Assembly: GCF_022669055.1 (NCBI RefSeq) | Contig: NZ_JAJMLW010000001.1 | Coordinates: 868,001 to 932,000, forward strand | From: Adlercreutzia faecimuris | GTDB taxonomy: Bacteria > Actinomycetota > Coriobacteriia > Coriobacteriales > Eggerthellaceae | Direction of reading: 5' to 3' | DNA length: 64,000 nt | Part shown: positions 1 to 8,778 of the stretch, in pieces | How the letters are laid out: each line of letters starts with the position of its first letter | Position numbering within the stretch: position 1 is the stretch's first letter | Made by a program: the position numbers and the translations under genes | Notes under the pieces: generated by a model | Database searches by the model: none | What the model was told of the DNA's origin: nothing | The model's input: the letters and a program-made list of their open reading frames with translations, nothing else

Positions 1-114
1 CCCGCGACGGGCGCTCCACGCGCGACACCCGCGACGCCCGCGACGAGCGCCCCGCCCGCGACGACTCCGCCGCCCCGCGCCGCCGCGCCCGCGGCACCGA
101 CGCCGCCCGGCTGA
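1..114 (+). other. Possible C-terminal end of an upstream gene
   Basis: From the window edge a frame rich in Pro, Ala and Thr runs to a TGA at 112-114, just before the GntR ribosome site, and could be the low-complexity tail of an upstream gene. The frame continuous with the GntR gene is also open to the window edge and reads as an Arg/Asp-rich stretch with almost only G/C in third positions. The two readings cannot be separated here, so no product is named. Confidence 0.3.
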
Positions 115-128
115 AGGAAGCAGGACCT

Positions 129-521
129 GTGATCCTATTCGAGGTAGACAAGAGAAGCGACCTGCCGCCGTGGCTCCAGCTGCGCAACCGCCTGGCGTAC
201 CTCATCACCAGCGGCCACTTCAAGCCCGGCGAGAAGCTGCCCACCGTGCGCGGGCTGGCGGCCGAGATATCCATCAACTTCAACACGGTGAACAAGGCCT
301 ACATCAGCCTGATGGACGAGGGCTACATCGAGTCCCGCCCCGGCAAGGGCACCACCGTCCGCGAGGTCAGCCCCGAGAAGAGCGAGAAGCTGGAGTCGGT
401 GGACACCCTCATCGAGGACTGCGTGGACGCCTGCCTGGCCATGGGCCTCGACTTCGATGACGTGAGCAGGCGCATCAAGAAGAAGATCCGCGACATGGAA
501 AGGGAGCGTGGAGATGGCTAG
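129..521 (+). CDS. GntR-family transcriptional regulator, YtrA type
   Basis: A 130-residue DNA-binding regulator. Residues about 8-78 form the winged helix-turn-helix of the GntR family, with the characteristic LRNRLAYLITSGHFKPGEKL helix region, the LPTVRGLA turn and the NTVNKAY recognition helix. The effector domain is only about 50 residues, which is the YtrA subfamily layout. The GTG start follows GGAAGCAGGA and gives the usual family N-terminus (ILFEVD). The frame is open further upstream to the window edge, so an earlier start is not excluded. The stop overlaps the start of the stomatin-like gene, so the two are co-transcribed. YtrA regulators usually repress their own operon with membrane-protein partners; the stomatin-like protein would fit that role. 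Confidence 0.88.
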   Translation: MILFEVDKRSDLPPWLQLRNRLAYLITSGHFKPGEKLPTVRGLAAEISINFNTVNKAYISLMDEGYIESRPGKGTTVREVSPEKSEKLESVDTLIEDCVDACLAMGLDFDDVSRRIKKKIRDMERERGDG

Positions 522-1500
522 AAGGGGAAGAGGGGACGGCGATGCCTCCGGGCGGCTGGCGGGCGCGGCGCGCGGGCAGCGCGGCGTGGTGGTGGACTCC
601 CAGGTGATCGAGACCGACCGCACCGCATCGCGCGCGGGCGCGCTCATCTTCTCGACGGCGCTGTTCGTCGTGGCGTTCGCCCTGGTGCAGGTCGGGTGGA
701 TGGCGGCGGCGGGCGAGCTGGGCCTCGGCGGCATCCTCGCCGGCATCGCGCTGGGATGGCTGGCCGTGTCAGGCATCCACGTCTGCCAGCAGTGGGAGCG
801 CATCGTCGTGCTGCGCCTGGGCCGGCTCAACCGCGTGTCGGGGCCGGGGCTCGTGTTCACCTGGCCCATCGTCGAGCACTGCGCGCTCTACGTGGACATG
901 CGCACGCGCTCCATCCCCTTCGGCGCCAAGGAGACCCTCACGGCCGACCTCATCCCGCTCGACATCGACGCGGTGCTCTATTGGATGGTGTGGGACGCCG
1001 AGAAGGCGTGCATGGAGATCAACAACTACAGCCTGGCCGTGCAGCTGGCGGCCCAGACCGCCCTGCGCGACGCCATCGGCCGCTCCACCGTGGCCGGCAT
1101 CACCATCCGCCGCAACCAGCTCGACCAGGAGCTGACCAAGGTGCTCGACGAGAAGGTGTCGGAGTGGGGCATCACGGTGCTGTCTGTGGAGATCCGCGAC
1201 ATCATCGTGCCCGAGGCGCTCCAGGAGGCCATGTCGCTCGAGGCCCAGGCCGAGCAGCGGAAGAAGGCGCGCATCATCCTCATGGAGGCCGAGCAGGCCA
1301 TCGCCGACATGGCCGCCGAGATAGGGGAGGCCTACGAGGGCAGCGAGAACGCGCTCGACGTGCGCCGCATGCACCTTATGTACGAGAGCGTGCGCGAGAC
1401 CGGCGGCACCGTGGTGCTGCCGAGCTCCTTCGCTGACGGCTTCGGCGAAGGTGCCGGTGCCAGCGCGCTCGAGGACGTGGCGAAGGCGTTGGGGAGGTAG
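514..1500 (+). CDS. SPFH/band-7 (stomatin-like) membrane protein
   Basis: A 328-residue member of the SPFH (stomatin, prohibitin, flotillin, HflK/C) superfamily. Two hydrophobic segments lie near residues 30-75. The band-7 domain follows: a VCQQWERIVVLRLGR entry strand, a GPGLVFTWP turn, and the conserved segments ALRDAIGRST and GITVLSVEIRDI. A C-terminal AEAEQRKKA-like coiled-coil region (here EAQAEQRKKARI) completes the pattern. I prefer ATG 514 because AAAGGGAG lies 9-10 nt before it; a GTG at 508 in the same frame is the alternative. The start lies inside the end of the GntR gene. Such proteins oligomerise on membranes and scaffold proteases or transporters; no NfeD partner is seen next to it. 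Confidence 0.9.
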   Translation: MARRGRGDGDASGRLAGAARGQRGVVVDSQVIETDRTASRAGALIFSTALFVVAFALVQVGWMAAAGELGLGGILAGIALGWLAVSGIHVCQQWERIVVLRLGRLNRVSGPGLVFTWPIVEHCALYVDMRTRSIPFGAKETLTADLIPLDIDAVLYWMVWDAEKACMEINNYSLAVQLAAQTALRDAIGRSTVAGITIRRNQLDQELTKVLDEKVSEWGITVLSVEIRDIIVPEALQEAMSLEAQAEQRKKARIILMEAEQAIADMAAEIGEAYEGSENALDVRRMHLMYESVRETGGTVVLPSSFADGFGEGAGASALEDVAKALGR

Positions 1501-1665
1501 CGCGCCGAGCCGCGGGGGCGCAAGGCGCGAATGAGCCGGGCTGCGGGCGTGAGGCGCGAGCGCGCCGGCACCGGGCCCCCGCGCGCAAAACGAGCGCGCC
1601 GGCACCGGGCGCCCCCCCGCAAAGCGAGAGCGCCGCCACCCCCCCTCGCGCGCAAAACGGGCGCG
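1501..1665. other. GC-rich intergenic stretch with short repeats
   Basis: No gene is seen. The stretch repeats GCGCGCCGGCACCGGGC-like words separated by GCGCAAAACG-like words, in the same style as the 34-bp tandem array after groEL. It leads directly into the inverted-repeat element at 1666. Confidence 0.5.
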
Positions 1666-1837
1666 TAAATTGGCCAGAATCGACGGTTTGGCGACATGCT
1701 TTCGTTTGGTCTGAAGGGTGGGTCGGAAGAAACCCCAGGTCACGGCGTGGCTTGCTTTCACGGACTGCCGGATTAGGGCCGAGAGGCGCGCCTTGGGGGC
1801 CGGAAACGTCGTCAAACCGTCGATTCTGGCCAATTTA
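1666..1837 (+). repeat. Inverted-repeat hairpin element A (CCAGGT-core family)
   Basis: The arms 1666-1690 and 1813-1837 are perfect 25-bp inverted repeats beginning TAAATTGGCCAGAATC. They enclose 122 bp with the core CCCAGGTC at 1734-1741, about 40 nt inside the left arm. Arms and the bases around the core (AAACCCCAGGTCA) resemble element B at 30567, which lies in the opposite orientation. It sits between the stomatin-like gene and the first molybdoenzyme operon. No ORF with coding character crosses it. I do not recognise it as a named repeat family. Confidence 0.85.
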
Positions 1838-2014
1838 CCGGCGAAAACTGTGCGGATCCCCTCCTGCGCCCGCCATCGGCGGCCCCGCAAGGGACCGACT
1901 CCGACCCTAACCCGAGTCGCCCCGCCCCGCCAACGCCCGGCAACGCAGCGGTTCCAGTCTCGCCAACAGCGCAAGCAGGCGAAACCCCTCAGCTGCAAGC
2001 GCCTCCCCATCCGC

Positions 2015-2020
2015 TACAAT
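2015..2020 (+). promoter_or_regulatory. Candidate -10 box (TACAAT) for the molybdoenzyme operon
   Basis: CCGCTACAATCGC matches the GC-TACAAT motif found before several genes in this window. It would start a leader of about 190 nt that contains the 43-bp inverted repeat at 2068-2110. No clear -35 box is seen. Confidence 0.45.
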
Positions 2021-2067
2021 CGCGCCCCAGGCAAGGGGGATATTCTCAAAATAGAATAATCAACCTC

Positions 2068-2110
2068 CAACTTGTCCTAGGATAACTATTGAATATCCTA
2101 GGACAAGTTG
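2068..2110. promoter_or_regulatory. Perfect 17-bp inverted repeat with 9-nt spacer
   Basis: The arms CAACTTGTCCTAGGATA (2068-2084) and its exact complement (2094-2110) flank ACTATTGAA. Each arm itself holds the palindrome CCTAGG. It is much less GC-rich than its surroundings and lies upstream of the first molybdoenzyme operon. It could be a dimeric operator or a leader hairpin (attenuator). No regulator gene is adjacent. Confidence 0.75.
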
Positions 2111-2127
2111 TTATGGTGACACTAGCT

Positions 2128-2141
2128 GAATCGGCCGATTC
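2128..2141. promoter_or_regulatory. 14-bp palindrome GAATCGGCCGATTC
   Basis: A perfect palindrome 18 bp after the 43-bp repeat and about 77 bp before the molybdoenzyme start. It may be a second operator half of the same control region. Confidence 0.45.
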
Positions 2142-2217
2142 TCTGAACGTAGGGTGGGGAAGCGCTGCTCGTCGACGGACGCAGCCACGCAGCCCAACGG
2201 CATCAAGAGGAGGAGAG

Positions 2218-4755
2218 ATGGCAGAGACCAAAAGCGGCGCCCTCACGCGTCGCGGCTTTCTGAAGACCACGGCTGCCCTGGCTGGCGTCGCCGCCGCGGG
2301 CGCCGCAGCGCCGACGCTGACGGCGCTTGCGGCCGAGTACGGCACTGGACAGGTCGCCGGCGAAGGCGAGCAGCTCGTCTGCGGCGTCTGCCGTGGCAAC
2401 TGCTTCGGTCAGTGCAAGATCAACGTTCACGTGCGCGACGGCAAGGTGGTGAAGACCAGCCGGCGTCCCTTCAACTCCTGGCCTGAGGGCGGGGCGTGGG
2501 ATCGTATCTGCCTACGCGGCCTGAGCCACCCGTACACCGTCTACGGCGAGCGGCGCATCCAGTACCCGATGCGCCGTGCCGGTGAGCGCGGCAGCGGCCA
2601 GTGGGAGCGTATCACCTGGGACGAGGCCATCAAAGAGATCACCGACGAATGGAAGCGCATCCAGGCCGAGTACGGCGACCAGGCGGTTGCCTACACACGC
2701 GGCAGCGGCAACCTGGCTTCCATCAACGGCGTGGGCAGCCCCCTGTTCAACGTGCTGTTCAACAAGATCAACGCGACGCAGATCAAGATTGCCCGCGACC
2801 AGGCCAATACCCGCGGCATCAACCGCGTCGTGGGCAGCCTCGGCGACTGGGTGCTCAACTCCACCCAGGACTATATCAACTCGAAGACGGTCTTTGTCTG
2901 GGGCGCTAACATCACCGACGCCCAGGCGCAGGATTGGCCGCACGTGGCCAACGCCGTCGAGGCTGGCGTGAAGCTCGTGGTCATCGACCCCATCTACACC
3001 CAGCTCGCCTCCAAGGCCGACCTGTGGATTCCCATCCAGCCGGCTACGGACGCTGCCCTCACCCTGTCGATGATGTACGTGATGATCGACGAGGACGCCA
3101 TCAACAAGCCCTTCATGAAGGATCACACCGTCGCGCCCTTCCTCGTGCGCTCCGACACGGGCAAGTTCCTGCACATGAGCGACCTTGGCGTAGCCCCACG
3201 TGAGGTGCCGGTTGAGGCCCAGGCCACCAACATCGACGCTGCTCGTTCTTCAAGCGTCAACTACGGCGCTACTGGCGCAAGCGCCGGCGCTGGGACCAAG
3301 CTGATCGATCCCTATGCCGTCCTCGACGCCGACGGCGTGGTGAAGGCGGTGGAGGACGCCACCGACCCCCAGCTCGAGGGCACCTATCAGTTCGGCGACG
3401 TGGAGTGCGCCACGGCCTACACCCTGCTCAAAGAAGAGGTCATGCAGTATCCGCCTGAGAAGGCCTCCGACATCTGCAAGATTCCCGCCGAGGATATCGT
3501 CGAGCTCGCCCACATCGCCCTCGACGGCCCCTGCATCCATCGCCTCGGGTGGGGATCCAACTCCTACACTAACGGTGTGCATGCTGCCCATGCGGCCATC
3601 ACCATGGCGGCTCTCACGGGCCAGATCGGCTATTCGGGCGCGGGCACGGGCGCGTGCAATTGGAATTCCGGTTCGGGCACGAACATGCTGCTCCCCAACA
3701 TGACGGCGGCCAAGAATCCGCTCATCTCGGCGCTCTTCCTTCCGGAGATCATGCGCACGGGCAAGTACATGGGCAAGGATCATCCCATCAAGGCCCTCTA
3801 CGTCTACTCGGGCAACCCCATTACCAACCAGGTGAACACCAACGAGTATCTCAATGACATTCTCGGCAACCTCGAGCTCCTCGTGACGGCGGACTACACC
3901 TACACTGACACGGTGCACTACTCCGATATCGTCCTGCCGGCCTGTCATTGGTTCGAGGCCGAGGACATTGTTCTGCTCACCGGCGCCCAGTGCTATGAGT
4001 ACAACGCCAAGGCCATTGATCCGCTCTACGAGTCCAAGACGGACTCCGACATCCTGCGCCTGCTCGCCGCCGGCATGGGCTATCCCGACCTCTTCCCGCT
4101 TACGGACGAGGAGTACTGCCACAAGATTCTCGACACGCCGGCTCTGGCGGCCCGCGGCATCTCCTTTGACGAGCTCAAGGAGAAGGAAGACCTGTACTAC
4201 AAGTCCACCAAGCCCTGGATCCCCTGGGCGGGCAACAGCTTCATGACTCCCTCCGGCCGCATGGAGTTCTACGTCGAGGAGCCCGAGCTCCAGTTCGACA
4301 TGGGTCAGGAATATGACCGCGACCGCGAACATCTGCCGCGCTACTTCAACCCGACGGAGGCCTACGAGGGCAGCCCGCAGTGGGATAAGTACAAGCTCAT
4401 CCTCCTGAGCGAGCGCCCCCGGTTCCGCGTCCACTCTATGTTCTCGGACAACAAGTACCTCCGCGAGCTCGATCCGGAGCCGACGGTCAAGATCAACCCC
4501 GCCGATGCGGAGGCCCGCGGCCTGGCGGATGGCGAGTACGTCGAGGTCTACAACGACCGAGGCCATGCAGTCGCGAAGCTCGTGTACAACGACGCCATTC
4601 GCCCCGGATGCATGGTGTATCCCAAGAGCTGGCAGATGTCCCAGCATAAGGCGGGCTGCTGGTCCGAACTGCTCACCTCGGCCTATGACCCCGTAGGTGT
4701 GAACGAGAGCTACTTCGACAACCTCGTTGAGGTTCGCGCTTGGAAGGAGGCGTAA
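2218..4755 (+). CDS. Tat-exported molybdopterin oxidoreductase, catalytic subunit (DMSO reductase superfamily)
   Basis: An 845-residue bis-MGD enzyme. The start is ATG 2218, behind AGGAGGAGAG. The N-terminus has a Tat signal, TRRGFLK at residues 10-16, then a hydrophobic Ala-rich stretch, so the subunit is placed outside the membrane. C55-x2-C58-x3-C62 and C98 should hold the [4Fe-4S] cluster. The order of blocks is that of DmsA-like enzymes: WERITWDEA, then WGANITDAQ, then VVIDPIYT, and a C-terminal dinucleotide-binding domain with RPRFRVHS and a PADAEARG segment. The ferredoxin subunit follows 2 bp later and an NrfD-type anchor after it, so this is a complete three-subunit respiratory reductase or oxidase. 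The substrate cannot be inferred. DMSO, TMAO, tetrathionate or another organic acceptor are all possible. Confidence 0.92.
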   Translation: MAETKSGALTRRGFLKTTAALAGVAAAGAAAPTLTALAAEYGTGQVAGEGEQLVCGVCRGNCFGQCKINVHVRDGKVVKTSRRPFNSWPEGGAWDRICLRGLSHPYTVYGERRIQYPMRRAGERGSGQWERITWDEAIKEITDEWKRIQAEYGDQAVAYTRGSGNLASINGVGSPLFNVLFNKINATQIKIARDQANTRGINRVVGSLGDWVLNSTQDYINSKTVFVWGANITDAQAQDWPHVANAVEAGVKLVVIDPIYTQLASKADLWIPIQPATDAALTLSMMYVMIDEDAINKPFMKDHTVAPFLVRSDTGKFLHMSDLGVAPREVPVEAQATNIDAARSSSVNYGATGASAGAGTKLIDPYAVLDADGVVKAVEDATDPQLEGTYQFGDVECATAYTLLKEEVMQYPPEKASDICKIPAEDIVELAHIALDGPCIHRLGWGSNSYTNGVHAAHAAITMAALTGQIGYSGAGTGACNWNSGSGTNMLLPNMTAAKNPLISALFLPEIMRTGKYMGKDHPIKALYVYSGNPITNQVNTNEYLNDILGNLELLVTADYTYTDTVHYSDIVLPACHWFEAEDIVLLTGAQCYEYNAKAIDPLYESKTDSDILRLLAAGMGYPDLFPLTDEEYCHKILDTPALAARGISFDELKEKEDLYYKSTKPWIPWAGNSFMTPSGRMEFYVEEPELQFDMGQEYDRDREHLPRYFNPTEAYEGSPQWDKYKLILLSERPRFRVHSMFSDNKYLRELDPEPTVKINPADAEARGLADGEYVEVYNDRGHAVAKLVYNDAIRPGCMVYPKSWQMSQHKAGCWSELLTSAYDPVGVNESYFDNLVEVRAWKEA

Positions 4756-4757
4756 AA

Positions 4758-5387
4758 ATGGTTGACAAGAGACTCGCCATCGTCGTCGACACGAAGCGTT
4801 GCATCGCCTGCAACAGCTGTGCGGTTGCCTGCAAGATCGAGAACAACCTGCCCAACGAGGTGTGGTGGAACCGCATCCTGAATGTGGGCGGCTCCAACAT
4901 GGACTCTCCGAGCGGAACTTACCCCAACCTCTCCATGCAGACCATCACGCTGTCCTGCCAGCACTGCGAGAACCCGGCCTGCGTGAAGGTGTGCCCCGTG
5001 GGCGCCACCTACAAGGATCCGGAGACCGGCGTCGTGCGCCAAGACTACGACAAGTGCATCGGCTGCCGCATGTGCATGAGCGCCTGCCCCTACACCGGCG
5101 TTCGCTCCTTCAACTGGGAGGAACCCGGCTACCACGTGGACTTCGCCGTGGGCGATGCCGACGTCGTGCCGCATCAAAAGCACACGGTGGAGAAGTGCAC
5201 CATGTGCTGGCACCGCTTGGCCAAGGATCTCCAGCCTGCCTGCATGGAGGTGTGCATCGGTCGCGCCCGCTTCTTCGGGGATCTCAACGATCCCGAGTCC
5301 GAGGTGAGCAAGCTGATCGCGAAGCGCCAGTACATCCAGCTCCTGCCCGAGATGGGCACCAAGCCGTCCGTGTACTACCTCGTCTAG
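4758..5387 (+). CDS. [4Fe-4S] ferredoxin subunit, DmsB type
   Basis: A 209-residue electron-transfer subunit with four cysteine groups typical of DmsB/PsrB/NrfC. The first is C15-x2-C18-x2-C21-x3-C25 in RCIACNSCAVACK. The later ones include CQHCENPACVKVCP, CIGCRMCMSACPY and CTMCWHR. It has no signal peptide and would travel through Tat with its catalytic partner. The start is ATG 4758, with GGAAGGAGG inside the end of the upstream gene; the 2-bp gap implies translational coupling. It passes electrons between the membrane subunit and the molybdenum subunit. Confidence 0.94.
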   Translation: MVDKRLAIVVDTKRCIACNSCAVACKIENNLPNEVWWNRILNVGGSNMDSPSGTYPNLSMQTITLSCQHCENPACVKVCPVGATYKDPETGVVRQDYDKCIGCRMCMSACPYTGVRSFNWEEPGYHVDFAVGDADVVPHQKHTVEKCTMCWHRLAKDLQPACMEVCIGRARFFGDLNDPESEVSKLIAKRQYIQLLPEMGTKPSVYYLV

Positions 5388-5402
5388 GAAAGGATGACGA
5401 CC

Positions 5403-6656
5403 ATGACTGACACTAGCAACGTCGCCGTTCTCGACGACGACATGGACTTCGCCCCGGCCAAGGAGAGGGCCGGCGCCAAGGCCGCGGCCTGGGGCGGCAG
5501 GGGCCTGACCGTCGGAATCGGCGTGGCCGCCGTGCTCACCGCGATCGGCATCGCGCTGTGGGCGGTGCAGCTCTCGGGCGGCATGGTCCAGACCGCCATG
5601 CGCAACCTGGACTCCTGGGGCCTCTACATCACCATGTTCATGTTCTTCGTGGGCCTGTCCGCGGGCGGCCTCATCATCTCGTCGGTGCCCAAGGCGTTCG
5701 GCATCAGGGGCTTCGGCGGCATCTCCAAGGTGGCCGTCATGAGCTCGATCGCCTGCACCGTGGCCGCCATCGGCATGGTGGTGGTCGACCTCGGCCAGCC
5801 GCTGCGCCTCTGGGAGCTCTTCGCGTACTCCAACCTGGGCAGCCCGCTCATGTGGGACATCATCGTGCTGGGCACCTACCTGATCCTCTCCTGCGTGTAC
5901 CTGTGGGCGCAGGTGCGGGCCGAGCAGGGCAAGGTCTCCCACACCGCCCTGCGCGTCATCAGCGTGGTGGCCCTCGTGTGCGCGATCCTCGTGCACTCCG
6001 TGACCGCCTGGATCTTCGGCCTGCAGCAGGGCCGCGAGATGTGGCACACGGCGCTGCTGGCCCCGTGGTTCGTGTCGTCGGCCCTCGTGTGCGGCACCGG
6101 CCTCGTGATGTGCGTGGCGGCCGCCCTGCGCGCCGCGGGCTACCTCGCCCTCGACCAGGCGAACCTGGTCAGGCTCGCCAAGCTGCTGGCCGCCTTCGTG
6201 CTCGTCGACCTCTACTTCTTCGGCTGCGACCTGCTCACCGAGGCCTTCCCGGCCGCGGGCGGCCTGGCCGTGGTCGAGATGCTCACCGCGGGCCCGCTCG
6301 CGCCCTTCTTCTGGGGCGAGGTGGTCCTCTGCGCCGTCGCCGCCGTCATCTGCCTGGTGCCGAGCCTGCGCACGACGCCCCTCATGGTCGCGGCCGGCCT
6401 GTGCGCCATCGTGGCCATCCTGTGCAAGCGCGTGCAGCTGCTCGTCGGCGGCTTCCAGATCGCCAACATCGGCCTGCCCGGCCCGGTGGGCCCCATGACC
6501 GTCACGGGCTGGGAGTCCGGCATGGCCGGCGCCTACCAGGGCATGGTGTACTGGCCGGCCCCCATCGAGTGGGGCGTCGCCCTGGGCGTGGTCGCGCTGG
6601 CCGTGCTCGTCTTCCTGCTGGGCGTGAAGTTCCTGCCGCTGCGGCCGCAGGACTAG
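5403..6656 (+). CDS. NrfD/PsrC-type membrane anchor subunit
   Basis: A 417-residue integral membrane protein with about ten hydrophobic segments, matching the NrfD/polysulfide-reductase membrane subunit fold that binds menaquinol. The first segment (about residue 35) is followed by LDSWGLYITMFMFFVGLSAG, which is typical of the family. An Arg/Trp-rich loop and the LGSPLMWDII segment precede the central helices. ATG 5403 is preferred because AGGAAAGG lies about 9 nt upstream; ATG 5394 is too close to it. It is third in the operon and links the catalytic pair to the quinone pool. A weak terminator follows. Confidence 0.9.
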   Translation: MTDTSNVAVLDDDMDFAPAKERAGAKAAAWGGRGLTVGIGVAAVLTAIGIALWAVQLSGGMVQTAMRNLDSWGLYITMFMFFVGLSAGGLIISSVPKAFGIRGFGGISKVAVMSSIACTVAAIGMVVVDLGQPLRLWELFAYSNLGSPLMWDIIVLGTYLILSCVYLWAQVRAEQGKVSHTALRVISVVALVCAILVHSVTAWIFGLQQGREMWHTALLAPWFVSSALVCGTGLVMCVAAALRAAGYLALDQANLVRLAKLLAAFVLVDLYFFGCDLLTEAFPAAGGLAVVEMLTAGPLAPFFWGEVVLCAVAAVICLVPSLRTTPLMVAAGLCAIVAILCKRVQLLVGGFQIANIGLPGPVGPMTVTGWESGMAGAYQGMVYWPAPIEWGVALGVVALAVLVFLLGVKFLPLRPQD

Positions 6657-6702
6657 CGCTCCGCGTCGCGCCGGAGCCCCTCCCCGGCGCGACCTCCCTT
6701 CT

Positions 6703-6741
6703 GCGCCCGCGCGCCCCTTGGCCCGCGGGCGCGTCTGCTTT
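6703..6741 (+). terminator. Candidate terminator after the molybdoenzyme operon
   Basis: GCGCCCGCG (6703-6711) pairs with CGCGGGCGC (6724-6732), followed by a weak T stretch (GTCTGCTTT). Confidence 0.5.
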
Positions 6742-7076
6742 GGGCGAGGCAGTGCGTCGGGGCTAGGACGCGGTGCCTGACCGCCGCGCCAGGGGGCGAG
6801 GTCTGCGGGCTGGCGGGGCCGCGGGTTTCGCGTGGCCATCGAGCCGACCGGGCTCCACGAGGCGCTGGGTCGGCGTTTCGCGTGGCTGCATCGGCTCGGC
6901 TCCTTTACGCAGTCGACCAGCTTCCGCGAGGTCGGATCGGCCTGTGTCCGGGACTTGGTCGGCCGTCCTCACGGGTTGGGCCAGCTGCTCCCCATGGGGC
7001 CGGCTGCCTTCCATCGGGCCGGATCGGTTTACCCCCCCCTGTGGGACCCGCGACGCTGGTTTTTCGCCCTGCCGAT
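6742..7076. other. Gene-free stretch with a 50-bp imperfect direct repeat
   Basis: No coding region is credible here. GTTTCGCGTGGC occurs at 6825-6836 and 6875-6886 in two related copies of about 50 bp. The rest is GC-rich with no promoter I can defend. It runs into hairpin element C. Confidence 0.5.
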
Positions 7077-7224
7077 GCAAATTCGCGCGGTTTTGCACCC
7101 GCCTGCCCCGCCCTTTGGCTTCTATCTCGGACCTGTTGTTTTCGCGACCTGGGCCTTTGCGGCGCACGGTCATCAGGGGGCGCGCTATCCTGCTTTTCCG
7201 GAGTGCAAAACCGCGCGAATTTGC
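7077..7224 (-). repeat. Inverted-repeat hairpin element C (CCAGGT-core family)
   Basis: Perfect 22-bp arms at 7077-7098 and 7203-7224 (GCAAATTCGCGCGGTTTTGC plus AC) enclose 104 bp. The core GACCTGGG is at 7146-7153, so the element points to the minus strand. The arms are identical to those of element D at 58905 apart from one base, while the interiors have diverged except around the core (GCGACCTGG followed by CCTTT). It ends about 40 bp before the radical SAM start. Confidence 0.88.
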
Positions 7225-7262
7225 GCGAACCCTCGTTTTTCCGCGGCCGCCGTCTCGAAAGG

Positions 7263-8606
7263 ATGCCCGTGAACGCCTTCGATGCCCCGAGCAGTTCCTC
7301 GTCTGCGCCCGATCCCGCCGTGCTTGCCGCCCGGCCCACCCTGGCCGCGTGGCTCGACGAGTACGCCGCCATCGAGCGGGAGTGGATGGAAAGTCTGCGC
7401 GCCTGCGGCATCGACTTCGCCCCACGCGGCGCCGATGCTCCCGCCATTGCCGCCGTGCGCGAGCGCCTGCGCGACAAGGGCGCCTGCTTCCGCAACGGCG
7501 GGGCCAGCGTGTCGACGGGACGCATCTCGTCGGCGTGCCTCGCCTGCACGGGCGACCGCGGCAGCCGCACGTTCTTCCTGTCTCTGCAGTGCAACCGCTC
7601 CTGCTACTTCTGTTTCAACGTCAACCAGGAGGACTACGAGCAGAACCTGCGCCTCAAGCCGCGCTGGCGCGACGAGGTCGACGCCTTCCTGGCCGCTCCC
7701 GACGCGCCCACCCACGCGGCGCTGACCGGCGGCGAGCCGCTGCTGCACAAGCCCGAGGCCGAGGAGTTCTTCCGCCGTATCCACGATGCGGCGCCCGATG
7801 TCCACCTGCGCCTCTACACGGCCGGTGACTTCCTGGACGGGGAGGCGGCCCGGGCGCTCGCCGACGCGGGGCTCCAGGAGATGCGGCTGTCGGTGAAGCT
7901 CGGCGACGGGCCCGAGGCCGATCGCGCCGCCGTCGACGCGGCCCTGGCCACGCTCGCGCTCGCCCACGAGGCCATCCCCGACGTGATGGTGGAGATGCCG
8001 GTCATCCCCGGCACCGAGGACGCGATGCGCGCGCTGCTGCGCGGCATGGACGACCGGGGGCTCTTCGGGATCAACCTGCTGGAGTTCTGCTATCCCTACG
8101 GTGACTGGGGCGAGTATCGCCGTCGCGGCCTCAAGGTGAGGAACCCCGCCTTCGAGGTGCTCTACGATTACGGCTACGCGGGCGGCCTGCCCATCGCCGG
8201 CAGCGAGCGCGCTTGCCTTGAGCTGCTGGAGTGGGCCCTGGACGAGGGGCTTTCCCTGGGCGTGCACTACTGCTCGCTCGACAACAAGAACCGCGACCAG
8301 ATTCTCCAGGCCAGCCTCGCCGCCGCGCCTTCGGTGGACGAGGGCCTCTACCAGCTGGACGAGGGCGACTTCTTCTACCGCACGCTCAAGGTGTTCGACG
8401 ACGATGCGCCCCGTGCTCGCGAGCGCCTGCGCGCGGCGGGCGTCCCGTTCGTCGAGCACGTCGAGGATGGCAGCCTGGCCACGCACCCGTCTCACCGTGT
8501 GGTGCTGGATGGCTTGGCCGTGGCGCGCTCGGTCAACGTCGCCCAGCCCGACGGCCCCGGCGGCACGTGGCGCCTGCGCGAGCTCAAGCTGGAGTACCCT
8601 GCCTAG
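7263..8606 (+). CDS. Radical SAM protein of unknown function
   Basis: A 447-residue radical SAM enzyme. The cluster motif CNRSCYFC (about residues 110-117) sits inside SLQCNRSCYFCFNVNQ, and TGGEPLLH follows about 45 residues later as the SAM-binding GGEP motif. A preceding Cys pair in SSACLACTGDRG could bind another metal. I chose ATG 7263 after CGAAAGG because the open frame upstream is only element C and non-coding DNA. It stands alone, with element C before it and element F after it, so context gives no substrate. It could activate a glycyl radical enzyme or modify a peptide, but no partner is near. Confidence 0.8.
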   Translation: MPVNAFDAPSSSSSAPDPAVLAARPTLAAWLDEYAAIEREWMESLRACGIDFAPRGADAPAIAAVRERLRDKGACFRNGGASVSTGRISSACLACTGDRGSRTFFLSLQCNRSCYFCFNVNQEDYEQNLRLKPRWRDEVDAFLAAPDAPTHAALTGGEPLLHKPEAEEFFRRIHDAAPDVHLRLYTAGDFLDGEAARALADAGLQEMRLSVKLGDGPEADRAAVDAALATLALAHEAIPDVMVEMPVIPGTEDAMRALLRGMDDRGLFGINLLEFCYPYGDWGEYRRRGLKVRNPAFEVLYDYGYAGGLPIAGSERACLELLEWALDEGLSLGVHYCSLDNKNRDQILQASLAAAPSVDEGLYQLDEGDFFYRTLKVFDDDAPRARERLRAAGVPFVEHVEDGSLATHPSHRVVLDGLAVARSVNVAQPDGPGGTWRLRELKLEYPA

Positions 8607-8778
8607 GCCTTGGCGGGCGGCCGCGGGGGGGCGCCCGCCGGCGCGCGTCGCCACCCCTGCGTCTGGCGTTGCCGACGGGTCGTCGGGCGCGGGGACGCAG
8701 GGGACGTTGCCGTCTCCGACGTCCCCCTGGGGCGCCCGCCCGTCGTTGCCCGCCGCCGCCACTTTTTCGGTGTTCGCT
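8607..8778. other. Short GC-rich spacer after the radical SAM gene
   Basis: No gene is seen. GGGACGCAGGGGACGT and GACGTCCCC-type words suggest weak hairpins but no T tract. Confidence 0.4.

Noticed and set aside
2089-2217. Earlier start of the first molybdoenzyme
   Set aside because: It would run through the inverted repeat and palindrome, and it would bury the Tat signal. ATG 2218 has AGGAGGAGAG and puts TRRGFLK near the N-terminus.
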